Source: Sphagnum magellanicum
Taxonomy: Eukaryota > Streptophyta > Sphagnopsida > Sphagnales > Sphagnaceae
Reading direction: 5' to 3'
NCBI GenBank assembly: GCA_021904315.1
Contig: CM038907.1
Span: 26,295,223 to 26,359,222 of the forward strand
DNA length: 64,000 nt
Part shown: positions 25,575 through 37,321 of the stretch, one piece after another
Layout: each line of letters opens with the position of its first letter
How positions within the stretch are numbered: the stretch's first letter is position 1
Made by a program: the position numbers and the translations under genes
Notes under the pieces: generated by a model
Seen by the model: only the letters and a program-made list of their open reading frames with translations
Database searches by the model: none
What the model was told of the DNA's origin: nothing

Positions 25575-27695
25575 GGAGTTTGTCCCATTATAGTGGGAGA
25601 AACAATGTATCGATTCACAAGCTGTGTTTTATGCTTTCAATTTCATGACGCCTTTGCAACACATTTATCCCCACACTAATTTGGAGTTACAATTAAAGGT
25701 GGTTGTGAAACAGTAATCCATAGCAACAGGTGCACCCTAGACCTTCACCTTGACTAGATTATTTTTAAGTTGAATGTGGCAAATGCCTTCAATTTGATGT
25801 CAAAAGGAGTCATATTTCAAAAACTTTGTGCAATAGGTGGGGACATCATACAATTCATCCTCATTGTTCATGCATTATATGCATTTGTGTTTCCCATGTT
25901 TTATAGTCATCATAATTGTGAAAGCAATGTCATAATCATCCCATCTACCATGGGAACTCATTAAGGTGATCATCCTTGGGGTCAAAACATTATTCACTTT
26001 AGCACATTTTAAAATTTTACATTCTACAACTAGTCATTTCCCTTCTTGTCTATTTCTATCCATTGTAGATGACATTCACACCTTAAAACCTTGAACCCTT
26101 CAATTGTTTTATCTTCATATGAGCATTTCCAGGCCGAACTTCGTGTAATAAGTCTTTTTATCCAACCTTAAAAATGCATAACATGGTCACCCTCTAGCCT
26201 ACCACTGAACTTCAACACCCCATCCTAGTTTACCACCCCATTAAAAGGAATTAAAGTCTTAGGGGCTTTTTTGGGTACCTCAACTTTCGCACCATCTTTC
26301 ATAAAAAATGCCATGTTAAAGGATGTTTGACATGTGAATTTTATTTTTAGAATGGGTGATGTTTAGGTAGCTTTTGGAATTTTAACTTGTTGTTTCATAC
26401 AACACCCATTGTATCTTTTACTATGCACACCTCCATCTTTCACCCTCATAGAATCCTTTATTTCTTTTGATTCTTCCCTCCTTCAAATGTTTAGATGCCT
26501 TTTGGGTCCACGATCCTTTGATAGCCCATAAAAACCTCATAAATAAGTTTTTTTCCCAATAATTTTTAGTGTCATCAGGTTCATATTGACAACCACCATC
26601 ACCTTAATAGTCTATTTAGGGAATTAAACCCTTATTGTTTTAGTCATAGCTACTAGGTTTATGGTTAATCAATGTCCCTTCCTTCTTAAAGCCTTAACAT
26701 GAATAAACAACAACATATTTCCTTTTCAACAACACCTCAAAGTGACGTGTGATCTTCTACCGCCCCCAACCCATGTGTGTCTTCCTCCATTTGAACAACT
26801 CATTGAACAACAAATGGTTCGACTTCAAAATTCCATCTCAAAGTTTTGCACCATTATACCCTTTTTAACATGCTTGTCAATGGGATATCTAAAACCCATT
26901 ATGCCCAAATTTTACCATGCTTTGTCCCAAGGACAAGTGTTTAACTTATAGCTCGACCACTCTTCCTAACCTTTCGATTATTTTCCCCAATTTTTTCCAC
27001 AACATTTTGTATGCAAAGACTACCCCATCCTTCAATTGCACATATCCCTTGATGTGTGTGCACACATCTCATGACCTTATGGGTATCCACCTTTTATGTT
27101 GTGTTCATAACAACAAACACATTAGAACCCATGATGGAATTCGTGACACTTTTGTCACCATTGTGGGAAATGGTTTCCCTGTGTGATGAAAACAATTACA
27201 TACACTTCCTCTAACCACATTCAACTCCTCTTGTCGATGAATTGACATTGTGTTCACCAAATATGGCATTCACACCCTAGTTAATGTTATTATTGTCGAC
27301 CCAACGTGAGCATATCTACTTCACCGATTTTGTGCAACTCAAGGATTTGTCTCCTCGATGTAGTTCAAGCCAAGGAAAGGAGTTATCACAACCAACAACC
27401 CACTAATCAATTCCTCCCTTTAGGGATCGAGGTATTTGGTTGCTTACACAAACATGCTGATGTGTTTTTACACTATTGTGCCAATGCCATGTGGAGCTTG
27501 AAAGCGTTAGAGGGCCCTCATCTTTTTACCTTAGTCATTTTTCTTTGTCAAAAAGTTTCAATCACATTATAAAAGATGCAAACGCCCTCCATCTTAAGTC
27601 GGGTAATAGTTGTAGGCTTAACTACTCCAAACATCCACCCCTTTAAAACACACCTTTTATCACCACAACTGATCTATTACAAATTGTTAGTTTTT
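25575..27695 (+). pseudogene. Eroded non-LTR reverse transcriptase with endonuclease-like tail
   Basis: About 2.1 kb reads as one protein broken by stops and a few frame changes. RT motifs are visible in order: GETMYRFTSC (about 25597), KLNVANAFNLMSKGVIF (about 25766; the palm Asp is expected where Asn stands), GTH*GDHPWG (about 25953-25982, a decayed GxRQGDPLG) and SIVDDIH (about 26058-26080, the DD pair). A long linker follows (LLPPPTHVCLPPFEQL at about 26753). Then come CCVHNNKHIRTH (about 27096-27131, zinc-ligand-like) and IDIVFTKYG..LVNVIIVDPT (about 27241-27306), resembling the PD-(D/E)xK restriction-like endonuclease at the C-terminus of early-branching LINEs. A further recognisable block QAKERSYHNQQPTNQFLPL lies at about 27366. 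The arrangement suggests a LINE-class element. It is inactive. Confidence 0.7.
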
Positions 27696-28300
27696 GACAT
27701 AAACATATGGCTGACATACCATAGGGGGTCGATTTTGGACATGGAGAGATTTTGACATCCATGTTGAGCCATCTTTATATCCAATAATTTCTCCCTTTTC
27801 ATTTTTTTTACTCCTTTGTACATTTTTTAAATTTCCAGAGTGCTTTTTAATAGCTTTACGAGATTTGAATACAAATAAGATCCCCCCCTTTTTCTTAAGA
27901 GGATATTGACAAACGTGTAAGGTGACCTCCAAATAACTACCAAGACATTTCTTGGAGAATGACTTTGCAACATTATTCTTTCATGTAATGCCTCTAGTTT
28001 TATTCCAAAGGAGGCTTCATCTATAAAGCTTTTGTTTTTCTACCATGGGTTACGTTGTCAGCTCATCACAAAGTCTATTTTGAGCTCATCCCAAGTCTAT
28101 TGTGAGCCTAATAAAGAAGCCCCATGATAAATAAAATATTATGCACCTTTTTGATGATGCATCTTTGACCTTTTCGTATCCATATTTTCATTTCTTTCAC
28201 TATTCTTTCCTTCTCCCTCCCCCCCCCATCTTTACAAGTTTGAAGATGTAAAACTTGCCAAACTTTACTTTCCAATTTTAAAAAAAAGAAAAAGAAAAAA
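27696..28300. other. Spacer between RT fossil and PP2C-2 upstream array
   Basis: AT-rich DNA with no gene seen. A short C run and pyrimidine-rich stretch at about 28200-28230 precede the ~90-bp repeats. Confidence 0.4.
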
Positions 28301-28302
28301 AC

Positions 28303-28830
28303 AAGGGGTTGCCCCTCCTATTTCTTTCTAGAAACTCAAAAGGAAGAATGGAGTTGGGGGGAGGGGGAAGCTGGTAAGTAAAAGAAGGTACGACTTTTAA
28401 AAAATTGGGGTTTGTCCATCCCATTTCTTTCCAGAAACGCAAGAGAAAGAAGGGGGCGGGCGTGCTGGTAAGTAAAAGAAGGTAAAAAATTTCGGAAAAT
28501 TCGGGGTTGTTCCTCCCATTTCTTGTCAGAAACGCAAAAGAAAGAAGAAGGGGCGGGGGGGTGAAAGTAAAAGGAGTACAACTTTCGAAAATTCGGGGTT
28601 ATCCCTCCCACCCATTTCTTGCCAGAATCGCAAAAGAAAGAAGTGGGGCAAAGTAAAAGAAGGTACAACTTTCGGAAGGTTCAGGGTTATCCCTCCCATT
28701 TCTTTCCAGGAACGCAAAAGAAAGAAGAGGGGCGGCTGTGGTAAAAGTAAAAGAAGGTACAACCGTAGGGAAAACGCAAAAGAAAGAAGGGGGGCCCAGC
28801 GCTAAAGGAAAAAGATGGTACGACTTTTGT
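28303..28830 (+). repeat. ~90-bp tandem array upstream of PP2C-2
   Basis: Units start at about 28376, 28470, 28565, 28651 and 28745, with a partial unit before (28303) and after (28804). The unit contains AAGTAAAAGAAGGTACAACT, TTCGGGGTTATCCCTCCCAT and AACGCAAAAGAAAGAAG plus a G-rich end. The fifth unit has lost its middle third. The array ends about 60 bases before the single PP2C-type upstream element. It creates long but meaningless open frames on the minus strand. PP2C-1 has no counterpart. Confidence 0.8.
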
Positions 28831-28888
28831 GTACAAGATAGGACGAAACGAACCAATGAGCACTGTAAAACGTGTCGGGAAACAGTCA

Positions 28889-28917
28889 CCCAATGTGAAC
28901 GGGGCACGAAACCCTAG
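28889..28917 (+). promoter_or_regulatory. Single copy of the PP2C upstream element
   Basis: The core CCCAATGTGAACGGGGC is followed by a telo-box GAAACCCTAG. It is nearly identical to the five tandem units before PP2C-1 and lies in the same orientation upstream of the paralogue, about 530 bases before its first splice donor. Confidence 0.7.
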
Positions 28918-29422
28918 CTCGCCGCGCCACCACGAAACTCTGCTGTGCTCCCTTCTCTGCTCATCTCTCTGCCCCACCACTGCGAGCATTGAAGGACGAG
29001 GGAAGATCGTGCGCGCGAGGGAGGAAACGAAGGAAGGAACAATGAGAAGCGCAATGGCGAAAGAAGTATTATAGACCGACGATAGTTTTTCGGAGGTTTC
29101 CGAAGGAGTTTCTGATTTATAGCAAAGGAGAGAGGAGAAGTAGCTTCCTTTTTTTCTGGAAGCTGCTGTTGCAAAACATACAGTCGGACGGACGGACTGA
29201 CGGACGGCTGGAGGTAGCGAGAGATTACGCACCTTTCAAGGCTTCGGCTGCTTTCCTTCCATAAAGCCGAGAGGAAGGGAAAGGATTTTTTTTAGGAACT
29301 CGAACCTACAACTCCTGGAGAAGTTGATTTCTGTTGTTTTCTCTCCAAATCGCAGCAGTCGGTGTTTCTTCAACTCGTTTTTGTTTTTGCAACTGTGCGG
29401 CTTTCGTAGTCGTCGCTTTCAG

Positions 29423-30210
29423 GTATGACTTGAGTTCTTGAACGAGATCATTTTTCCCGATTCAGGTCTAAAAGCTTTTGTTGATGTGAGCATGATGTAT
29501 CTGAGAAAGAGAGAGAGAGTCTAGTTTCCTTCCTTGCAGGCGTGCTTCAGTAGTGCGTTTGACGAAGTCAAAACAATGAGAAGGTGAAGAAGAAGCAGGG
29601 GCAGAAGAAGAAGTGGTGGAGTTCTTTAGTAGAGGGAATAATATCCTGTGTAATGATCTCCAGCACATCTTACCATCCGATGATGACACACTTTGCTTTG
29701 ACTAAGTGCGCTTCCCAGACTGTTTCCACTGCCCCCTCCCTTGTGCTTGTTTCTTCAGTAGGTGTTGACAAAGACAAGCCATGATTAGATGAAGAAATCT
29801 TTATTTGATTGAGGATATTTTTTTTTCCCTTCTGTATGAATCCAAGCACATCTTACTACTTTCCGATGACACATACTCCATAGGACTTAGTGTGCACAAG
29901 TTGCTTTGCCATGTGGAAGTCCAAGAGGTTTGCTTAGTTATTATTGGTGGAGACACCATCGTGGGCATGAAAGTTATCTGAGCAGTTCTTGCAAACCAGT
30001 TTGTGCATAAGTGCAGCTTATTATGCAACTGTGGTCTGACATCAGTTTCTACTGCATCCCAGAGGCACAGTTGAGCTGGCCACAAAGAATAAGTTCTGCA
30101 AAGCATTTGAAGCAAAATCTGCTTTATACATGTGAAAATTTCATAAGTCTGTTTCATGTGTTTCTGAAGCTGCAAAGTGAATGTTTTGTTGTTTTTTTTC
30201 TCATGAGCAG
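29423..30210 (+). other. Probable 5'UTR intron of PP2C-2
   Basis: The donor is CTTTCAG|GTATGA. The acceptor is a long T-run ending CTCATGAGCAG. It matches the PP2C-1 leader intron in position and acceptor sequence. Internal alternative acceptors occur (for example TTCCTTGCAG at 29540 and TTTCTTCAG at 29758). Confidence 0.5.
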
Positions 30211-30495
30211 CTCTAGGAGAGAGCCCTGACAACTAGGCAAACAACAAATGGAGGGATAGATGTATGCAAAGCAAAGGAGGCTCTTTTATTCCACTGATGT
30301 ATTGAAGAGGTCCTCTGACAACGGCCTACCACATCAAGCTCAACAGAGATGCAGAAAAAGCCATTGCTCCAGCACACAAACGCAAGGTTGTGGTGGTCAA
30401 TTCTTTGTCAGAGTCAGGTTGTTTGAGAAATTGGGGACATAGCTGTGAGCCTGACTGTGCTGTTAGCATACATCACATTGGTCACCGCTGAAACC

Positions 30496-31353
30496 ATGAG
30501 TTATCCAAACAGTGCCCCTTCTTCTCCTGAAGAAGAAAGCATCATCCATCCTGAAAGTGGGGGTGAGAAGTACCCAAAGTTCAGCTATGGATATTCAAGC
30601 TACAAGGGTAAGCGGTTTTCCATGGAGGATTTCCATTCTACCAAGATTGATACAATTGAGGGTAAGGAAGTTGGGTTGTTTGGAGTTTTTGATGGACATG
30701 GTGGTTCCCGAGCAGCGGAATATTTGCAGAAACACCTCTTTGAGAACTTGCTGAAGCATCCTAAATTTCTTGATGACACTAAGTCGGTCATAACTGAGGT
30801 CTACTTGGAAACAGACAAAGATTTTTTAAAAGATGAAAAGAACCAAAACAGGGATGCAGGGTCAACAGCTTCTACTGCTGTCTTGGTGGGGGACCATTTG
30901 CTGGTTGCCAATGTTGGTGATTCCAGGGCTGTGATCTGCAAAGGTGGTAAGGCAGTTGCTCTCTCAACTGATCACAAACCAAACCAAAGCGGTGAGCGGC
31001 AACGAATTGAGAATGCAGGAGGTGTTGTGATGTGGGCTGGCACTTGGCGGGTAGGAGGTATTCTTGCTGTATCCCGTGCCTTTGGTGACCGGCTGTTGAA
31101 GCAATATGTTGTGGCTGATCCTGAGATTCAGGAGGATACAATTGAGAAGGGAGTTGATTTCCTGGTTCTGGCCAGTGATGGACTATGGGATGTGGTGTCA
31201 AATGAGGATGCAGTGGAAATCGTTACAAAAATCTTAAATGCTGAGGAGGCTGATGCTGAGGAGGCTGCCAACAAGCTCACAAAGGAAGCCTATCGCAGAG
31301 GAAGTGCTGACAACATCACTTGTCTGATTGTGCGTTTCAATCACAACAATTAA
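30496..31353 (+). CDS. Type 2C Ser/Thr protein phosphatase, plant group F/WIN2-like (PP2C-2)
   Basis: This 285-residue PP2C is highly similar along its length to PP2C-1 and has the same predicted role, metal-dependent Ser/Thr dephosphorylation. Intact motifs are SMEDFH (42-47), GVFDGHGG (63-70), [10 protein letters not shown] (120-129), [10 protein letters not shown] (138-147), [12 protein letters not shown] (188-199), [12 protein letters not shown] (225-236) and GSADNIT (269-275). The first ATG in frame is at 30496 and aligns with the PP2C-1 start (AAACCATG); the frame is open further upstream but has no earlier ATG. Compared with PP2C-1 the N-terminus is diverged (acidic, Pro/Ser-rich), and a 15-bp tandem duplication adds five residues around AEEADAEEA (249-257). 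The CDS lacks introns. A possible 60-codon upstream ORF at 30260-30442 precedes it. Confidence 0.95.
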   Translation: MSYPNSAPSSPEEESIIHPESGGEKYPKFSYGYSSYKGKRFSMEDFHSTKIDTIEGKEVGLFGVFDGHGGSRAAEYLQKHLFENLLKHPKFLDDTKSVITEVYLETDKDFLKDEKNQNRDAGSTASTAVLVGDHLLVANVGDSRAVICKGGKAVALSTDHKPNQSGERQRIENAGGVVMWAGTWRVGGILAVSRAFGDRLLKQYVVADPEIQEDTIEKGVDFLVLASDGLWDVVSNEDAVEIVTKILNAEEADAEEAANKLTKEAYRRGSADNITCLIVRFNHNN

Positions 31354-32130
31354 GTGTATGTCCCATCAGTCTATGTATGATCAGGTTTGCAGGAATCTGC
31401 ATACTATGAGATGGGTGGTTGAAAATATGGGTTTTCAGAAGGCTTTGAAATCCTTTCAACAAGATAATGGAAAAAAGACGCATTATCACTGACAAGAGCG
31501 TGGCTGTCTCTCTTCCCCTACCCAGGGGTGGGGTGTGGGGGGAGTGCTTGAAAGCTTTTCTTTGTTTGTAGATGATGGCAAAGGGCAACACTGTGAATTA
31601 CACTGGGTATCATACAGCTGATTGAGAGGAATGGACAAGAATGCCATGACTGAAGTGAACTTCAGTAGCAGTGTTACAACAGACACTGGTAAGGAGATTG
31701 AGAGGGATGCACATTTAATCCTATGTCACATCTTAATCAGCTCTAGTTTAAGTTTTCCACTAATCTCATTTCCTTGTTTCTGTTTCTTTGGTTGTCAAAT
31801 ACTATGGAACTTTAGTGGTGACACAGCGGCGTTCCCACCACTGATCCAAGGTTGTTTGTGTTCTCCTTCTCATCTCGTTTTTTTTCTTCTAAATATCAGA
31901 ATTGGAATTGCAAAGTGAATAACTTCACACCACTTTGGCCAGTTTCTGTAATGTGAATTGTGAATGACTGTTTTCTTATGAAATTAATTGCGACTGTTAT
32001 TTTTACTTAGGATAGAGGCTGGGAACTTTTTATGATGTATGCTGTATTTTCAGCCAACAGCTTTGTTTTGTGCAGAAAAAAAAAGAAAAAAAAAGAGGGG
32101 AAATATTTTTAAAAAGAGGAAAAAAAAAAA
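31354..32130 (+). other. PP2C-2 3'UTR and shared downstream segment
   Basis: Similarity to the PP2C-1 3' flank is visible at 31570-31637 and more weakly to about 32070. A purine/A-rich tract at about 32077-32137 probably marks the end of transcribed DNA. No separate gene is seen. Confidence 0.5.
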
Positions 32131-33091
32131 AAAAGAGATACAATTTTCTTTGTATTAGATGGATAATTGAATGTAGATTCCATTGACCTGTTTTTTTTTT
32201 ATAGCATTTTTAGCAACTTCATGCATATGGTCAAAGTTGAAGAAGGGTAGTTCAACTACTTCATTGTTTTGTTGAACTGCATTTCCAAGAGTCATATTTT
32301 GCAACTGAAGTGTGTTGTAAATTTCTTTGCTTTTGAATTTGACATCTTTAGCTCATGGTTTATCATTTTCTTCCCAAATAAGTTAATAGAAAAATTTGCC
32401 TTTGTTGGAAATTTCTATTTTAGTGAAGAATTTTAAACCCATGGTTGTTTGTGACCAGGGGAAAGATGTCTTGACAAAAGACCCCATTAAATTTCTCTTC
32501 TGTTGTTGCAAGCAGTTTTTAAATATATATATATATAATAATAATATTTTATTTATTTATTTAAATAATTTGTTTTAAAATAAAAATTTAAAATAAATTT
32601 GCACAAGTTTGCCCTCAAATTCATAAAGAATATTCTGCTTCTTATTCCCTGTTTTTTACAAAGCAAAAAATTCACCAAATTTTTCACAAAAAGTTTTGTT
32701 TTGGGGAGAATTTTTTTGGTTACATTTCAACACATTTTCTAAGTTTGGGGCCAGTTTAAAAAATCAGTTTTCTATGGTTTTGGACACTTTTCTACCAAAT
32801 GTGTCATCAATTGTTGCTAAGTCTTTTCCTGCATTTGTGTGAAATTTTGCACCCCAAATAAAAAACAATGCTACCTATTTCTTTGGGTTGATAAGTAGTA
32901 TGTTTCATTGAAATCGGTGTCCACTTCCAATTGTGAGTCTAGTAGTGCTCATGAAAGAAAATTAGTCTAGTCTAAAAGAAAATTGAAAGTATGTAGTTTA
33001 AACAACCAAACTAACTTTCACAATGACAAGAGTGTACACACCATTGTGGGAAAACCTTGTCATGACAAAGCAAATGCAAAGGTTTTTTCTT

Positions 33092-33108
33092 CCCCCCCCC
33101 CCCCCCCC

Positions 33109-33153
<45 letters not shown>
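33092..33153 (+). repeat. Poly-C (28) followed by (CT)n
   Basis: There are 28 consecutive C, then about 17 CT units. The poly-C is one of three comparable long G/C homopolymers in the window. Confidence 0.9.
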
Positions 33154-33155
<2 letters not shown>

Positions 33156-35504
33156 GAAATCATTTGTTACTGTTTATGGAATATCTACTATTATTCAATG
33201 ATTATGAGCTTGCTCAAGCCAACAAGCCAATGGCTTTAGTTGGGTAAAGGAATTCACGCAGCTTGCTTGAGTCAATTTTGTGCTTGCAAATTGTTCCAGT
33301 GTTTCAAAGTCTTGTTCATCAATTTCACCCACACATAAAAGGTTGAGAGCACCTCTTCCAAGTAACAATTTTGTTGATGAGCTAAATTTTTTTTTTTCCC
33401 TTATGAGAAAATGAACTATTAAACCTACTAGTTAACGCTTGTCTTTATTGTGGCCTCTTCAATTCCTTTGGCTTTTCACTTGAATGGTGACGACCACCTC
33501 CTTCACATGTGTTTTCTTGCCACCCTTTCAACTCTCCACCAGGCTTATTGCCATAGCCACACTCATTACTCATCTTGAGATCTCTTATGCTTGGCCATAC
33601 TAGGAAAGTCCCAATAAGGAATATATTACCAAAAATCTTGACTATTCGATCATTATTGAAAATATTAGTTGCACTTTTAAAACCAACTTTAACCTGAACA
33701 ACTTGGGCACATAACATGTCCATTGAAATAATAATAATATAAACAAAAGCTATAGCATCATATCTACAAAACCAAGTTTGTCAAGAAAGGGATACAAATA
33801 AGTCAAGAATTTAGACATGATAATGATGAAAGTGTTACAAATTTATATTTCAAATAAAGTATAATAAATAAAATCATCCCTGATGATAATTCTTTCAAGA
33901 TTTTACTTTACACTTAACAAAATGAATGCAGATAATAATATTTCATGAGAACTTTAAATTTAAACAAGTTTTGGGTTCCAAAAAAAACCTAGTATTAATT
34001 ATTGCGACAACCATATTGAAAGGGAGTTAGTTTTCGTACCCATAAAATGCTAAAAGGATCTTTCTATCATGCTAGATTTCCTTCGTTTAAATGTGGTCAA
34101 AGCTAAAACCTGTTCAATAGCCATACAAGTTAAGCTCAAATAACATTAAGTTACCTTTATAAATATTAATTTGTGACTTATTTGAATATCAACTAAGTCA
34201 ATGCTAGCATGCATGCACAACATTCCATGTAGTTTTCATGCAACAACTTTTCATAAGTTTTCACAAATGATCAAAGTCCTTTTTACAACATGTAATTTTT
34301 AAAAAGAAATTGTATACAATTATCAAGCGCTCCTTGATCAACCTTGCCCTTTTCCACAACAAGCAATGGTAAGTAATGACCATTGGATATACCATCATAA
34401 CTATGTCTAATCACCAAGGAGGACAAACATGAACTTCACCCTAATGCCAATGTCAATAACCCAATTCTCTTTTTTGTTGAAAATGTCCATAGCAAGTTTA
34501 ATACTCAAACAAGGAACATGTGGACATGTAATGGCCATGTCTAAATACAATTGGAGAAGGGAAAATGCAAAATTCACTAGATATGATGTTCAAGTTAAAC
34601 ATTGTTTTCATAGCATCAAGGGTGAAGTGTCATGATTTACTCTTTAAAGACCAAGTTTTTTTGGTTGCAAACAACGCTTCAACTAACTACATCCCTCAAT
34701 TCTAGACACATAGTGAAATCATTATGAAAGACCAAGTTTGTTGCAAAAGTCCTTCAACTACATCCTCCATTGATTCTCAACACATAGATGACACAACCGT
34801 ACCATTATTAAAAGAAAACATCTCAGAAAAACCTTCAACTACATAAAACTTTACTCTCCATTTCATGCATGTGGACATAACAATGAACTGCCAAATGAGG
34901 TACAAGCCAGCCACATACCGAAACCAAAACCGCATCATCTCGTACTCTTTGCTTTGCCTTCACTAATACCTAGAAAACAAATGGGAAACACTGACAACTT
35001 ATATCACATGAAGATTTTGTAAGTTATGAATGGGATGATGTACTTGATTTTGTATGAAGTTTTTTTCAACTAGTCCCACAGGCAGTATAATATAATATAA
35101 TATAATACAATACGGACCCAACAAACTTTGGCTACTTGCAATGCTTGTGTTGTGAAACACTCATACCTGATAGACAAGCAAACATATTGTGCAAGGTAGC
35201 AACAGCATTGAGTCATTATTTCTTCAATCGCAAAGAACTATCAAAGGTTGTTTCACAACATGGAAATAAGCCTTAGCTGTGTCATTGGGGGAGCCCCCTA
35301 AAACTGCAATTTACGGCTTGGAATGTGCAAATTGGTGGTTGATTCTGTCAGGAAAATTTTCAATTATTTATACAATTGTAAATATTTATACAATAAGTTG
35401 TAGCATGTCACAAAATTTTCTATTTTCCTCTATGGCATGTAGCCAAATTTGGCTAAGTCCTCTTGTGGATGATAGCCAACCCACCAACCTCACAGATTTC
35501 CAAA

Positions 35505-35530
<26 letters not shown>
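35505..35530 (+). repeat. (CA)13 microsatellite
   Basis: An uninterrupted CA dinucleotide run in intergenic DNA. Confidence 0.85.
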
Positions 35531-35535
<5 letters not shown>

Positions 35536-35844
35536 CAAAAAAACCACTGGTTCAAACAAATTGCCAAAATATAGTTGGATTTTTTATTTTAAAAAACCTA
35601 CTTTCCTCTCTGATCTGTAGCTAAATTCGGGTAATTCCTCTTGTGCATCATTAGTGTGGCTACATCACAAAATTGGAAAGAAAGAAAAAAGAAAAGAAAA
35701 ACCCTGATTTGGACATGGGAGTAAAATGAATAAGAAAATATATGAATTAATATACTTATTTACTCTTACATGTGTAAGGTTACTTCATGTAATGATAAGG
35801 TTAAAGTTGGCAAGGCCATTTTGGCCAACCAAAGTTAGGCCCCC

Positions 35845-36130
35845 CTTTACACTAGGAGTCAAGGCCAAAAAAGACAAGGGGCCAACTTTGAGCATTTTTG
35901 GCTTGTTGTTTGGCCCCAAGTTGCTTAATAAATGCTACAACATTGATGTCAGAACATATTAAATAAATGCTGGAACATTGGCCCCAAGGGTTGCAAATTG
36001 GCTTCCCAAATTCAATGGTATCCTTCTTTTTTCAGCCGTGGGGCCAATACAAGGCCATAGCAATTTATTAGTAACTTGGGGGCAGATTGAAAAGCTTTTT
36101 TCTATTACAGCCTTCACTCCTAGTGTAAAG
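35845..36130. mobile_element. MITE-like foldback with 15-bp inverted ends
   Basis: CTTTACACTAGGAGT at 35845-35859 is an exact inverted match to ACTCCTAGTGTAAAG at 36116-36130, enclosing 256 bases without a credible ORF. A third, one-mismatch end (ACTCCTAGTGTGAAG) lies at 36198-36212. Flanking similarity continues (AAGGCC / GCCTT). This fits a small non-autonomous DNA transposon, perhaps nested or with alternative ends. Target-site duplications were not identified. Confidence 0.5.
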
Positions 36131-37321
36131 CCCTTGAGGCTGATTTCATCTTTTGCACCAATAGGAATGCTTGATTTGGGTTCCCACATCAGAGCTCACT
36201 CCTAGTGTGAAGCGGGTCTTAGATGAAAACTTAGGAGTCAATAATAATTAATTTGGAATAAATAAATCAAATCCTACATTAATTTTATTGCATTTGAAAG
36301 ACATAGTGAAGAAGTAGGAATACAGTTCTACCAGTAAACAATTTGATAAATGACAAAAAAACACTCTTTTAAATATAATTTTCAACAATTATATGTATAT
36401 ATATATAGTAGTAGATGAAATGAAAATAGATAATTACACTAAAAATAATTCAACTACACTATACCAAAGAAAATTTTCAATCTTTCTTTAGTTTAAATAA
36501 GAATAATTTGTGATGGGAAATGAAGATGTTATCTGTCAACTGCATACAATTTAGAGACTTTTTTTAAAGACTTTCTTTTATTATTTCTTATTTAGTGCCT
36601 GATTTGCAACACAAATCATAAAAGTTTTGCTCATGAAAACCAACCATTCTGGTTCATGTCCTTTTGAGGACAAAATCTGGTACAGAATTGCATAACAGAA
36701 TTTGCAACACCAAAACAATCACAGAAGAAGAAGCAGAATCTGCTCAAGAGAAACAACAAAACAAACAATTGATGGCAACAAAAAAACCAGCTCAAGAGAT
36801 ACAGATTCTATTTGCTCATGAAAACCAACAAAACAAACAAACAAACACACAATTCAAGTAACTACATTGTGACAACAAAATCAGGTTTGATGATTACCAA
36901 TGGGAAATTTTATATAGGAATGAAGGCAGAGCGGGTGCAAGTCTCGCGCACCTCTTCTCTCTCTACTTAACCAATTACACTCCCCCTTCCCACTACCCCC
37001 CAAAAATATTTATAAGAAAAAAATCACAGATCCATGAGAATTCATGTCCCTTCCTTCCTGAAATAATTTTCAAGCTAATAATTTTCAAAGAGGAGTTTTC
37101 TCTTGTGAGATCCCATCCCTTATGTATGATCTTGACTCTCCTCTTTAAGAGCCACCTTCAAACCATACCTTATTTAAATTTTCCCAGAAGCTGATTTCAC
37201 TTCCTTGAAATCCAGAGCTTCATCTCTCTTTTTTTTTTCCTTGTGAGCTAGATTAGTAGCTGGGAACTTGCAGTCCGAAACCTTGTGAAGGTTTTATCAC
37301 TCCACTACAGTACTGTAGCTT

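Larger units (their letters stand above)
32131..37230. other. Intergenic region between PP2C-2 and expansin
   Basis: AT-rich. It holds a poly-C/(CT)n compound tract (33092-33153), a (CA)n run (35505-35530) and foldback ends (35845-36212). A 92-codon minus-strand open frame (33723-33445) has a balanced composition but no recognised domain. An AAC/AAAC-rich low-complexity stretch lies near 36740-36850. No intact gene is supported. Confidence 0.5.

Noticed and set aside
28336..29232. Overlapping minus-strand ORFs upstream of PP2C-2
   Set aside because: They are created by the ~90-bp repeats and the GC-rich leader DNA; their peptides repeat with the DNA unit and have no conserved domain.
30445..30495. 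Upstream extension of the PP2C-2 reading frame
   Set aside because: The extension begins at GTG, not ATG. The homologous start in PP2C-1 and the first in-frame ATG both place the start at 30496.
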